Below are positions 45,346-56,721 of a DNA stretch of 64,000 bases, one piece after another; position 1 is the stretch's first letter, and the number at the start of each line of letters is the position of its first letter. The stretch is from positions 930,001-994,000 of the forward strand of contig CAJVGD010000010.1 in assembly GCA_910890315.1 (NCBI GenBank). The letters run 5' to 3'. Made by a program: the position numbers and the translations under genes. The stretch is from Serendipita indica DSM 11827 (Eukaryota > Basidiomycota > Agaricomycetes > Sebacinales > Serendipitaceae). The notes beneath the pieces are model-generated. The model saw nothing but the letters and a program-made list of their open reading frames with translations, made no database searches and was not told where the DNA came from.

Positions 45346-47164
45346 CTATTTCTTCGCCACCGAGGCCCAGTACGAGCCCTGTGGATACTCGAATTCTGCA
45401 AAACTGCTGTCCTTCATCTCGATACTGTAGCCTTCTTTGGGATCCGATGGAACGTTGTAGTGGCCTTGGGCGTTGATCGAGCAGGGATACGTAAAGTGCT
45501 GCGCGAGAGTGAGACAAGTTATTCCAAGCTATAAAAACGTACCTCGTGGAGATGATCAACATATTCGAGCACGTTTCGGTCAATCGAGCCAGAGACGGCA
45601 ATGTAGTCAATCAAGCTACTATATGTCAGCTCCAAACCGGAGACATAATATAATTCGCACCTCAGGTGAATCACATATTCACAAAGACCGACACCTCCAG
45701 CGTGAGGAGTGACGGGGACCCCAAACTTGGCGGCCATGAGGAGGACGCTCAGGACTTCGCTGACACCAGCGAGACGACACGAATCAATTTGAACGACATC
45801 AATCGCCTCCGCCTATTATCTTCGTCAGATTTGTCATAGTGGCCAATGGCGACGCACCTGGAGCAATTGCTTGAAGACCATTCGATTGTGCGCATGCTCA
45901 CCCGTCGCAACACCAATACCCAAAGGCTTGAGCGCCTTTCGAATCGCCGCATGTCCGAGAATATCATCTGGTGCCGTCGGCTCCTCGATGAACCATGGAC
46001 GAATCTCTTGGAGCGAGGTCACATAGTCAATCGCCTGCGGGACGTCCCACACTTGGTTGGCGTCGATCATGAGTACGTTTCCTGTTGGACCGGCGTTTTT
46101 ACCGACAAGCGTTGCAGGGTCGCGTGGTGCGGCGTTGGGAGGGAGGTTTGCGGGGTCATCGATCACGGACCGGATGATTTTGCCTCGTCGGAGATCGGAT
46201 TCGCGGTTGGCACCGACTTTCATCTAAAGAAATGTCAGTGGAGGTTTTCGTGGCGTTAGAAAGGGGGCCGCACTTTGAAGTGATTGAAGCCTGCGTGGAG
46301 GGCTTCGAGAGTGAGACGCTTGACCTTTTCGTCATCGTATCCCAACCACCCGGCGCTTGTCACGTATGCGGGATAGCCAGTCTTTCTCACGCGCTCTTCT
46401 CTCTCTGCTTTGGAAGCAGCGCGCGACTTGAGCATCTCAAGAGCCTCTTCTTTTGTAATGGCGTCGGAGATGTAGCGGAATGCGGCAGCATTGACAAGTT
46501 CTTCCTGCAGAAAGTTTAGATTGTGTTTATAAGCTGTGCTTTGACATACCGGCGACATGTCGACGACGAGCTTCCACAGAGGCTTTTGGCGAGAGCGAGC
46601 GTACATGTCCCACAATGCATTGTCGACAGCACCCGTCGCAATATGAATGACACCCTTCTCGGGACCGATCCTGTGAGAGAGATTGAGATGGCGCCGCAGT
46701 CACTCCAGTCGGTCAACCCACCATCTCAGCTGAGGATCTGCAACGAGGTATTCCCAAGTCTTGCCCATATTCTCAAACAGGGCCTCGGTATCTTTGCCGA
46801 CGAGACGATCGGCGACCTGTCTCATTGCCGCGCAAACCTACCCGGATAAGTTTGAGTGGCATCTCGGGTCGTCTGGGGACACTCACAATGTCGTTTCCGC
46901 GACCAATAGTGAAGGTCATTCCGTGACCGACGAGATCTGTGTCTGTGTGAAGGGTAATGTATGCGCTTGAGTAGTCGCATTCTGTATTCCTAAAGGCACG
47001 ATTCGTCAGAAAGAAGGACAGTCTTGAAGGTAGACTCACATCGCATCTGTTCCATCTCCAGTCAGACTGGTGGGGAATCGCACATCTGCGAGCACTGGTG
47101 AGTAAAGAGAAGAGATCTACGGCAGATACCTGCCTCGGATGGTGTACGATGTAATCTGGACCAT
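45346..47164 (-). CDS. Enolase-superfamily sugar-acid dehydratase (ENOSF1/L-fuconate dehydratase type)
   Basis: A multi-exon gene starting MVQITSYTIR and ending SYWASVAKK at 45346. The N-terminal capping domain includes SAYITLHTDTDLVGHGMTFT, which is characteristic of the fuconate/galactonate dehydratase group. The barrel carries the expected catalytic set: Lys in HFKVKVGAN, metal ligands in LMIDANQVWD, WFIEEPTAPDD and GVATGEHAHNRM, and the His in VTPHAGGVGLCEY. These enzymes abstract a proton next to the carboxylate of a sugar acid and eliminate water, giving a 2-keto-3-deoxy acid. Which acid it uses cannot be told from sequence alone; L-fuconate or L-galactonate are the candidates. It is probably cytosolic or mitochondrial. 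Confidence 0.85.
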
Positions 47165-47906
47165 CTTTACAGTCCCAAAAGTGAGATTAGAGGGATAACG
47201 ACGAAGAGCAAGAGTTGCTGGGAGGCGTAGAGGGCAACTTGCAGAGCGAGGTCGGATCAGCGAACCGAGTTATTTAAAGGGTGAGTGTGGGGACGGCCCG
47301 TTGCGGTCCGAGACGACTGGAAAGGTGGCGAATCGTGCCGGTCGACAGTACAAAAGTTGTGGAAGACCAACTTGTCAGTGGCGGGTCAGCCGGGACAACC
47401 AGTTCCGCGCAAAGGATGATCAAGCAACCAACCGAGACTGAAAAACACGTTGGTAAATATAACATTGAGCACATCTCGGTGGGATTTCGGCTGGTTTTGG
47501 ATTCCTAAGGGTGCAATTGCAGCCTTTACCTCGCCAAAGGGCTCGATGCACTTGTTCTTGAATATATATTGATATTATTATCGAAATGTGGCCCAAGGAA
47601 CAATCTCTAGCCAGCACGGAAGGAGCCTATCCCGCGTGGGTGCGCCCACAAACGCACGAATAGATGTGACTGGTTTCACATGGTGATATTCAGGTCCTCT
47701 TTGATTCGCCAGAGCCGTCAGCGTCGCGGGTTCCGCGACTCGAGACAGGGGCTTTCATATTCCCAAGCGGCCGTGTAGAATTCTCGACTATTGATCAACT
47801 TTTGAGTATTGTGTATGCTCCGTGTCATTCACGCGGGATCTGCACTTCAAACGCGTTTCCGAAACTCGAGGGGCTTTCCAACTTGGAGTCCGTCCGCTCT
47901 GAGCAA
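47165..47906. promoter_or_regulatory. Divergent promoter region, dehydratase / Num1
   Basis: A 742-bp gap separates the two start codons. Near the dehydratase start it reads TTATTTAAA (47267-47277), a TATA-like element about 110 bp away. The rest contains no recognisable coding or RNA sequence. Confidence 0.45.
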
Positions 47907-50900
47907 ATGGCGACGGTCAGCCGCGGGAGGACAAACGGAGCAGCGTACGACGATGGAAACGACATGGACAGTTCGTCTGTTGGTGGTCAGATGCGCCACA
48001 AGCTCCAGGCGCTCCTCGACGAAAAGGAGCGGCAGCTCCAGCAGGTAGAAGCCCTCAGCCAGCGCGTCCTAGCGCAGCAAATGGAGCTTGAAGAGCGAAT
48101 AAACCAGATTGCAGAGCTCGACGAGGCCGGCACTGGCGCCAACACGGACGAGGAGAGCGAAATGCGCGCACAACTCGACGACCTCGCACAGACGATGCAC
48201 GGTTGGGCTACAGAAAATGAAACACTCTGGAACGGAGCAGTCGCAAAGGTTTGTCCCCGTTTTCCTTCTGAGAAACCCCCGGCTCTGGCTGACGGCTTGA
48301 CGATAGGATACGCTGGCAGACACTCCCCAGTTTCAAGCAGACTCACAACCTGCCTCGCATGGTCCCTCTGCTGCGCAATCGTCGCGTCGAGCAAAAAACG
48401 CAGCTCACCGCGCGAATGATGTCGGTGCGTGTTGGGTCTCTCACTGCTTACGCGTTCATGTGCTCACGCACAATTCTCTTAGAATTTGCATTCGAGATTG
48501 GAAGCGGCCTGCTGACAGAGATTCGACGACTTCAAAGCCTCTTGGCCGAGCGCGACAAAACGCTCCAGGACATGAAAGATGAGAGGGACGACCTCGAACG
48601 CTCCATCGACAGCCTTAGGACAGCACTGAGAACACAGGAAGCGAATGCAGGCATGTCTCGCGCTCTTCTCAATGCGCCTCGTGCTCATGACTGGTCATAG
48701 ACAAATACAGAGAGGAAAACTGGAACCTCGAAGTCTCACTGCAAGAAATGCGAACACAACTCTCCAATACCCAATCATCTCTAGAACGCTCAGAGTCGGA
48801 ACAAAAGCGCATGCAAAAGCAAATGACAACGCTGCGCGAGGCGTCCGAAGGCCACAAGTCTGAATCGGAAAAGTTGGCCAACCAGCTGCAAGACTTGCGC
48901 ACAAAGCACGAGACGGACGTTGCCCAAATGCGCAAACAGGCCGCCACTCTTCAGCGCGAAAAGGGAGAACTACAGACAAACGTCGAAACGTTGAAAGCCG
49001 AGGTGGCCAAGAAAGCCAAAACGGTTGCCCGGTTCGGCAGCCCGATGACCCCAAACGACGCGCGCTTCCTCACCCCCGCTCGTGGCGGCGACTTGGAGGA
49101 AGAGGATGGAGGAGAGGATGTATTCGGCACTGCGGCGTCGACACGTCGCAGAATGGATAGCTCCCTCATCTTTGGTGAAGGAGGGTACGATCTCGATTTG
49201 GACGTCTACTCGCCCGATGTGTCCCCCATCAAGAACCCCAATATCAACCGTCTGTCCCCGGCGATTCCTAATCACACGGCTGCGGAAATCGAGGCGCTCA
49301 AGCAGAGTCTGGCTCATGCCCATCGTCAAATCGGGACGCTCAAGAGCTCGTTGGCAAGAGAGCGACAGCTGCGTACGGAGTATGGTCGAAAGCTCGGTGC
49401 AGCCGGTGAAGAGGTTGCGCCAGAAGAGCCAGAGAACGAAGAGGACTATGAGGACGAACCAGGAGAGCTCCCACGTGTTACACCACTTCGAGCCGGTAGA
49501 GGGCGGGGTGGACGACGAGTCGTGGGCAATCGTCCAGGTGCCAGAACGAGCCTCGCCGCCAAATTGGCTGCCGCTGCCAAAGCAGGCCAGTCCCAGACCC
49601 TCGAAAGCCAATTCACCGGACACGAACTCCCTCTTGCCGACTTTTCGATGGAACCTGAAGAATGGGTCGACGTTGATGACGACGGAATGCGACGACGATC
49701 TGAAGACCGCGAGTCTGTTGCTGGTTCTGGCGAGAACGTACGCAAGAGTCTTGATGAGGACGCACTCGGCAGAAAGCACAAGACGCAGAGCATCATTAGC
49801 ATTGCCAGCAGCATGGACGGTATGGATCCTGTATACGCCAACGTGCTCAAGGGCGCACGCGACTCGCGTGTTTCGAGCGAGATGGGTCGCCCCTCTATCG
49901 ATTCGACTTCTGCTCCCGTTGACAAGTCTCGTCGTGGTAGAAAGGTGCAAGACGAGTCGCGACCTGGTTCCATCTTTGAGGCTCCTGGAACTCTGGCGTC
50001 TGAACTTGGCGGTGGGCTTGCGGATGCCAGCGTTGTCGACGACGAACGGTTGCGAGCTGAGTTGGGTCTGGGTGAAGAGGATATCGAGGAAGAGATTGAA
50101 GAGGATGACGAAGATGTGTTTGTGTCTCCGCGACCCAAGCATGTCGCGTCTACTTCGATTGCAAGCACTGCTGCTGCTCCCTCTGTCGTCGCTGCTCCAA
50201 AGGTGGAGACACAGGATATGGGCATTCAGTGCGACCTTCTCCTACCACCAACCCCTCCTCCTGTCGTTGAGCGAGCGAGTATGTCCATTCAGACCGACGA
50301 AGAACCAGCACCACCACCGCCTCCCGTCATCGAGCGAGCGAGCATGTCTATCCAGACCGACGAAGAACCAGTACCACCACCACCCCCAGCCCGGTTTGAG
50401 CTCTCGATACAAACCGATCCGATCATCGTCGAGACTCAGAGCGTCGCGGTAGAGACGGATGCCGTGCCTGTGCGTCAGTACGCTGACGCTAGCTCGGAGA
50501 CGATCGAGCCACCGACTGAGCCCGTCGTCCCGAGGAAGGTTCCTATCGAGCATGTTGGTGTCGCAGTCGGTGCGGCTGCTGCTGGAGCCGCTGGAGCTAC
50601 GGTATTGGCGACACAGGAGAAGAGAATGTCCAGGCCACCGCCTTCTGCGTTCAAGGACCCGACAGATCCACTGCCTTCTGGCCGCTCTAGCCGCTTCAGC
50701 ACGGATGGTGAGACGGAGTACGAAGATGCACGAGAGACAATTGGAGCCACGACACCTGCGCAGTCTATGGGCGACGGTGATTTCCACTCTATCAACGACT
50801 TTGGAGGGAGCGACGATGACGAGGACGAAGATGGCCAAGAGACTGAAACGGACAGCGCGGAGAGTATCAGAGTCACGCGCATGGACTTTAAGCGTCCTGG

Positions 50901-52979
50901 TATTGGCTCGCATGCGAATACGGCCCAGGATGTCACCATTCGTGACGTTGCAGTGGGCACTGATGAGGAGATGGAAGCGTCTGATAAGAGAGACACGATC
51001 AAGCCGGAGCCTATCATCAAGATTGTCGAGGTTGAGAAGCCCAAGCCTGAAGTCAAAGAGGTCTCTATCCAGACCGACGAGTGGAAGCCCACGCTTCCGC
51101 CAGGAGCTCAGTTGTTCGCGGTCGGACCTCAATCTCAACAGTTCCAGTTTGTCTCTGGGCCGAACACACCCGGAGTCAGCTCTGTTGCTCTGCCTACAGC
51201 AGCTGGTGTGGCAGCCGCGGCGGCGCTCAAACCTGCATTGCGTGATGGTGGTGCACAGCGCTCCAGAGTTGGTACTGGAGCGTCAATCAACTCTGCTCTT
51301 ACCGACCCATCGCGTTCACGAGTGCCCTCTGGTACGCTCGCTGCTGCTAACGTGCCGAAGCCAGTCGATCGCACACGTCCACCGACAATGATGCTGCCTC
51401 CTCCACCCCGTCTTCCTCCTCCACCTACTACATCGCCAACTCTCACTTCATCGGCGGGCAGTATCAAGGCTGGTCCGTCCATGGGTCCACCTCCGCGACC
51501 AATGTCACCACCTCCAGCTGAACTCATCCAGCGCGCTACTACACCTACTATTGGTCGAAATAGCACACTTGCTGTACCAGCTTCGATGGGACGAACGGCC
51601 AGCAACCCCTCGACTCGGCCTCCGAGCGCAGGCTCTATCCCTCCTGCATCCGCACGACAAGTCCGCTCTGCTGTAAACGGTGTAACCTCTGGTGGCGAAG
51701 AGGGCCATGAATCGTTTGACGACAAGAATGCGCGAGGTGCCAAGTCAATGGCTTCATTGACGTCGAGCAGACACTCTGTGTCCTCTCGTCGACCGTCCAT
51801 CACGTCTTCGATTTCTTCGGAGCATCAGGGCAGCGGCATCCGCTCAGTGACTGAGGCGCCAAAGTCCCAAGCCCTCATGGCCGCGAGCGGGATGGGAGCT
51901 ATGGCTTCCCGACCCACTGGAGAAGGCGCTACGGATCCTGCTATCATTCACGCGATTACACAGACGATGATTGGCGAGTTCTTGTACAAGTATACGCGAA
52001 AGCCTATTGGCAAGAAGTATACCGAGCGCAGACACAGACGGTATTTCTGGATCCATCCGTATACAAAGACCATCTACTGGAGTGCGGAAGACCCGGGATC
52101 GACCAATGTGCACGAGTCTAGCGCCAAGAGCGGTAAGTAGACTACTTGGAGTGATTTTCCATTTCTAAATGTTTGCGTAGCGTATATCGAGTCGGTCAAG
52201 AGTGTCATGGACCCCAATCCGATGCCACCCGGTTTGCATCAGTACAGCGTCGTTGTCACCACCGCGAACAGGGAGATGAAGTTTACCGCTCCCACAAAGG
52301 AGAGGCACGACATCTGGTTCAATGTATGTGTCTCCCTTCTAATGTTGAGCACGCTCTGATTGCTTGCATACAGGCTCTGAGTTATCTCATTGCTCGACCC
52401 TCTGCCAACACTCCTTCCCAACCGTCGCAATCGGCCACCCGTGTGGCCTTGAGTCCGACTTCAGCAAATCAGCGCCAGGCTTCTCAAACAAACGAGGAAC
52501 CCAGACGTATGGAGTATAGTCCTCGCAGTCAAAAGAGTGGTCACTCCGCTGTCACTATTGATACGTACAACACGCCGCGAGCGCCGCGAAGCGTCTCGAG
52601 GATGTCTAATCCATACGGCTCTGTCGGCAAGCGCTCGGGAACTGCTGCGGCCGAATTTATGCGTTGGAACAGCGATGCCCCGGCCAGTCCATCAAGAATG
52701 GAGGACAATACACACGCACAAGACTCCGAGTTCCAACTACACGATGATCCAGAGGATGCCTATGACGGCCTGGAAAACGTACGAGCATGCTGCGATGGCA
52801 AGCACGATGTTGGAGCATTGGGTGGCCGCCATCACCATCATCATCATCACCATCACCAACAGCAACAGCAACAGCAACAACAACAACGGGGTACCGTTAG
52901 AGGAGCGGCTGGTGACTCTGGACCCGAGAGACCCGCTTCGCCATCGGGTTGGAGCTTCCGTAGTGGCCGGCGAGTGTAA
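47907..52979 (+). CDS. Num1/ApsA/Mcp5-type cortical dynein anchor with C-terminal PH domain
   Basis: Six exons (47907-48248, 48307-48424, 48483-48650, 48701-52132, 52181-52323, 52374-52979) sum to 4809 nt, 1602 residues. The N-terminal third is coiled coil (KERQLQQVEALSQRVLAQQM, EIRRLQSLLAERDKTLQDMK). A disordered middle carries repeated IQTD motifs. The C-terminal PH domain (GEFLYKYTRKPIGKK, RHRRYFWIHPYTKTIYWSAE, LHQYSVVVTTANREMKFTAP) is the Num1/Mcp5 type that binds PI(4,5)P2 at the cortex. Such proteins anchor dynein and mitochondria to the cell cortex and position nuclei. The intron at 48651-48700 starts with GC instead of GT. A 9-His/10-Gln tract lies near the end. The last exon may splice once more after GRR, so the final residues are uncertain. 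Confidence 0.82.
52830..52886 (+). repeat. CAY/CAR coding microsatellite (9 His then 10 Gln)
   Basis: Nineteen successive CAN codons in the last exon of the Num1-like gene encode nine histidines followed by ten glutamines. The switch from CAT/CAC to CAA/CAG suggests two adjoining expansions. The length is likely to vary between strains. Confidence 0.9.
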
Positions 52980-53374
52980 TTTGCACGCAGAGTCGGCAAA
53001 TTGACTAATACGCTCCTTGTTCTTAGATCAAGAGAAGGAGGCGTCTTCAGTTGGTCCCGTCGCTCGCGCCAGAGCTCGATGGTCCGCCAATGAATGATAG
53101 ACGGCTCTCTTCCGCCACGCTCTTTATCTCTTTTCGTTAATCGTTCGTCTAGCCTACTTATGCATCTCTTGTGATAGTCTCCTTTTTCTTCGATACTCTA
53201 CTCCGCCTCTCCTTTCGGCCCATTTCCACAAATACACACACTCCCTTGCGACTCTATGTGCTTTTGGGTTTCTTTTCCTTTTTCTCTCTTTGTAAATCCA
53301 TGCCTCTTCGAGTCACCAGTATACCTCTTGCGTAGGCGCCCAAATGCAAAGTTTCTTTCCAACCAAGTCCCTCC

Positions 53375-53863
53375 ATGTCTACTGAGCGAAAGATACGGTG
53401 TAAAATGTGCAGGTAATGCACTCCTCTTGATCAAATCGACTGTTCGAACCCATGTACAGGCGCATCTTGGCCGGTGTTGCGAATCTGAGTGGCCATGTAC
53501 CATTGGGACAAGAGGAAAGCTCAGAAGGAGCCCAGGAAAACGGAAGGATGATTGCATCTCAATGTTCTGGATACTTTGTCCAACCAGTGAGTGCAGTTTA
53601 CACCCAGGTCGCTCTTCGTTGATACTTGTGCAGCTGCAATGGATGCAGTTTCTGGATCAAGGAGAATCCACTGGCAAGATCATCTGTCCAAATGAACGCT
53701 GTAAAGCCAAAGTTGGTAACTACGACTGGGCAGGTGTGAAGTGCAGCTGCGGCGATTGGGTCACCCCAGTAAGCGGACTCTTCTCCAACTCATCGTTCTC
53801 AATGCGTATTAGGGATTCTGCATCCATCGCTCAAAGGTCGACGAGTTGGTAATGACAAATTGA
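53375..53863 (+). CDS. Stand-alone Yvh1/DUSP12-type zinc-binding domain protein
   Basis: Four exons (53375-53412, 53460-53586, 53634-53768, 53813-53863) sum to 351 nt, 116 residues. The start MSTERKIRCKMCRRILAGVA and the core CSGYFVQPLQWM, GKIICPNERCKAKVGNYDWA, GVKCSCGDWVTPGFCIHRSK and VDELV match the C-terminal zinc-binding domain of the dual-specificity phosphatase Yvh1/DUSP12, with the zinc-ligand cysteines present. The N-terminal phosphatase domain is absent: the Num1-like gene ends about 400 bp upstream, and no phosphatase signature (HCxxGxxRS) lies between. In yeast the Yvh1 zinc domain suffices for release of Mrt4 in 60S ribosome maturation. This gene may therefore serve only that role. 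It ends 56 bp from the convergent Nup85 stop. Confidence 0.8.
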
Positions 53864-53919
53864 CATGGTTCCAAGGCAATGTACACAACGAGATCGAGCA
53901 GAAATGTTTGATTAGGATG

Positions 53920-56564
53920 TCAATCTGCGTCTGGAGTCTGGTTCCCGCCCCATAGTCGTCCTTTACCGCCGACCTCGGATAACATGGACCTGGCGGCAGA
54001 GTGAACGAGTATAAACCGCACACTCTCTAGTCTCTGGAGCGCCTCGGTGACAGACTTCATTTCGTAGCGCTTCATCAAAGCACCTAAGTACTCGCCACCT
54101 CCACCTAATCGCGACTTTGTATATACTTCTTCGAGCCGTGCGAGAATAATGTTCATATCATCGGCTGGAACCGACATTAATGTGTCGTCTGTTACCCAAG
54201 ATTAGAATCTGTGTACGTGAGTGAGATTTGGAGGACGAACCGACAAGCAAATCTCCTATGTCGACTAGAAGTAGGCCCCACCATTCCTTTGGGGCGTCAA
54301 CTCGACTCGGGTCGAGTAATAATGCGAGACTTGTCGCAAGAGATGGGCTGCGGATACCACGCGAGAGATCGTGGTGATACTCTGCATATGTGATGACGAA
54401 GTGCAAGTGGTCTGTAAACCTCAGGAAATCAGGGCTCTCCTGGCCAGATGGATACAGATATCTGCTTGGGATTTGGTCCACCAGTAGTACAAAGTCATGG
54501 GCACCTGCAGGATATGAATATGATCATGAGATCGGTCCAGATGACGAACCGTGAACGAGATATTCGTTGGAAAGCAGCTGGAGCACTTTCATGAGCGCCC
54601 GTACGTCGAGCGTTCGCGCCAAGTATTCGATGGCTTTACCATACAATCGCAACGCAGACAATTTTTGCGCAACAACCTATAAGACAGTCAACGCCGTTCG
54701 CATCCAGTATGCCTTCTACGCACCCGCACAATCGTTTCCTCGGCTTGCTTCAAACCGTGGCGTCGACAGGTTTCGAGGATGTCGTCAAGCTCGGCCATTG
54801 GTAGCGTTTGCTTGCCAACGAACACTGTCAGCGAGTCAGGATACTTGTGGTTTGCGGGCAAGTCGATATTGGCGATCCTAAAAGGAAGACGCAAGAGTAA
54901 TTCGTTGGCAACCCCCATTCCACGAATGCCACAGTACGAGAGATATGCTATTGCGATTCGCCACATGGACGGGTCGGACATGAGTTGCTCTGCGTATGTA
55001 ATAATGTAATACTTTTGTAGCCGGCTAGATGGATTGAATTTGAGCAATTTGCATAAACGGAATAGGTCAGTATCATACCTGACCACCGAAGCTTCGGGGA
55101 GAGACAGCGATTCAAGAATGTCCATCATGTGCGCCACCAGCCATATATCAACATCGTTGGCATGGCTGGCTGCTTTGACAATATCCTTTTGGAATAGAGC
55201 AGCCTGTAACAGCTCTTCCGGATCTGTGGGGTCGACTGGCATTTCCTCGATGACTTCTGAAGCGATCGAGCTTTACAAGGTCAGAAATTTGACTTTTGAA
55301 TCGGTGGTAGGGCTCACGGGAGATCATGTCTTGTCATGCGAGGATGGACCCAAATGCCAAATACGCAAATCGCTTCACGCCAGGACATTCCGCATTCGGT
55401 ACACATCCTCACGAGCGTCCCAGTCTTGCCGGTTATAAGGTTGGTTATATCCTCCATCTCTGCTTTGCCTTCGTATAATGACTTTGCATGCCTCTCCCTT
55501 GCTCTCGTCAAGCGATGGTGGCCCGTCTTCCAGGCACGCAGCGAGTCAAAGTAGTCTGACTCTTGCTCGTAATCCTCGGAACTGGGCATTTGATCCAGGG
55601 TCGTGACGATGAGATCTGCCATTTCTCTGGTGGCTGGATTGGTATGAGCAGAAGCCATCCGCTTGAGGAAATGGGTGACCGGTCGGAAGATTAAGCGGAT
55701 TGTACACCTATAAGAGTGAGTTGGCAGCCATAGATTTGATGCTTTTACATACGTCTTGATGAAGTTCCAAAACGTGGGATGCAACCACGGCTCCTCGAGC
55801 TCGAGTAGACCCATACCATCCTCTCCCGTAGGAGTGACGTAGTTTTCGTTGAGCCAATGCATGAGTTCGCGGCCAACGACAGCTGCGAGGAAGCCGTGAA
55901 AGGGAGGAAGATGACTTGGAGGAGTGACATGCAAGAGTACATGACTTCCAGAAGATCCTTGTCGTGCAGCAGTTCTTCGTCTTCAGGACGCTTTTCGAGT
56001 CGCGCGTCGTAGGTTTTGAGCGTCTTGCGTATAATGTCGAGATACAATTTGCAACTCTCAAAGTGAGTCTGCATCAAGAACTGGGGATCAACACTGTTGA
56101 TCAAGAGTACGTCAGTTGCAAGTATTTGCGTCAAGGATGAGTCACATACGGTCTGGCATCCTTTGCTCTGAGTAGGTTCAGGCCTCGACGAAGGGCGTCG
56201 TAGACAATCGACGTATCCGTGATGAACTAGGAAACGCATCAATTTGGAAAGTAGGAACGTAATATCCACCTTTCTGCGCGTAGAGGGCACAGCGTCCCAT
56301 TGCGCAAAGTAGATTTTGGTCTCCTGCTTTCCACTGGCTGGTGTACCGATCGGTTGCGGGAGCTAATGTAATGTAGAAATGCCAAATATGAGCAGATATA
56401 GTCTCCGACGCGTGAATACATACAATGTTGGCGCTTTGGTAGACGGCGAGACTGTTGGCGCGTGGACTAAAGGTGCAGTTGACTGTTCTGTTGCGTTCCC
56501 TCCACTTTGTTACACCATTTTTGTCGATGATAGGCGGTGTAAGATGGATTCTGTCCGAAGCCAT
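53920..56564 (-). CDS. Nup85-like nucleoporin (Y complex)
   Basis: A multi-exon minus-strand gene starting MASDRIHLTPPIIDKNGVTK with an early beta-strand part (RTVNCTFSPRANSLAVYQSA), then all-helical sequence: FESCKLYLDIIRKTLKTYDA, KDLLEVMYSCMSLLQVIFLP, TFWNFIKTYVKASNLWLPTH, MWRIAIAYLSYCGIRGM, LDDILETCRRHGLKQAEETI and a tail ending RLWGGNQTPDAD. The order and the motifs of a stacked helical domain in which a pair D-P-S-x-W precedes Y-L-x-x-C-G fit Nup85, a core member of the Nup84/Y subcomplex that coats the nuclear pore. It is divergent from EXO1 with a 157-bp shared promoter. The sequence is divergent, so the name is likely but not certain. Confidence 0.65.
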
Positions 56565-56721
56565 GTCAAGAGTCGAAGAAGAGGTGCGTTTACCACATTT
56601 GAAATGTCATGCTCAGTATAATTCACGAATAAATCAATTTGATTATGCTCGGTGTACAGAGCGTGCAAGGCATTCTGGACCCCAACGTCGAGCAACTTGG
56701 AGTCGACCGCTGCCAGACGAC
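56565..56721. promoter_or_regulatory. Divergent promoter, Nup85-like / EXO1
   Basis: A 157-bp gap separates two start codons. It is A/T-richer than the flanking genes (AATTCACGAATAAATCAATT near 56620-56640) but has no clear TATA box for either gene. Confidence 0.45.

Noticed and set aside
48970-50142. A 390-codon antisense frame in the Num1-like gene, and similar long antisense frames in the RasGEF and Sld7-like genes
   Set aside because: These are shadows of biased codon use; no motif, start context or splice pattern supports them.
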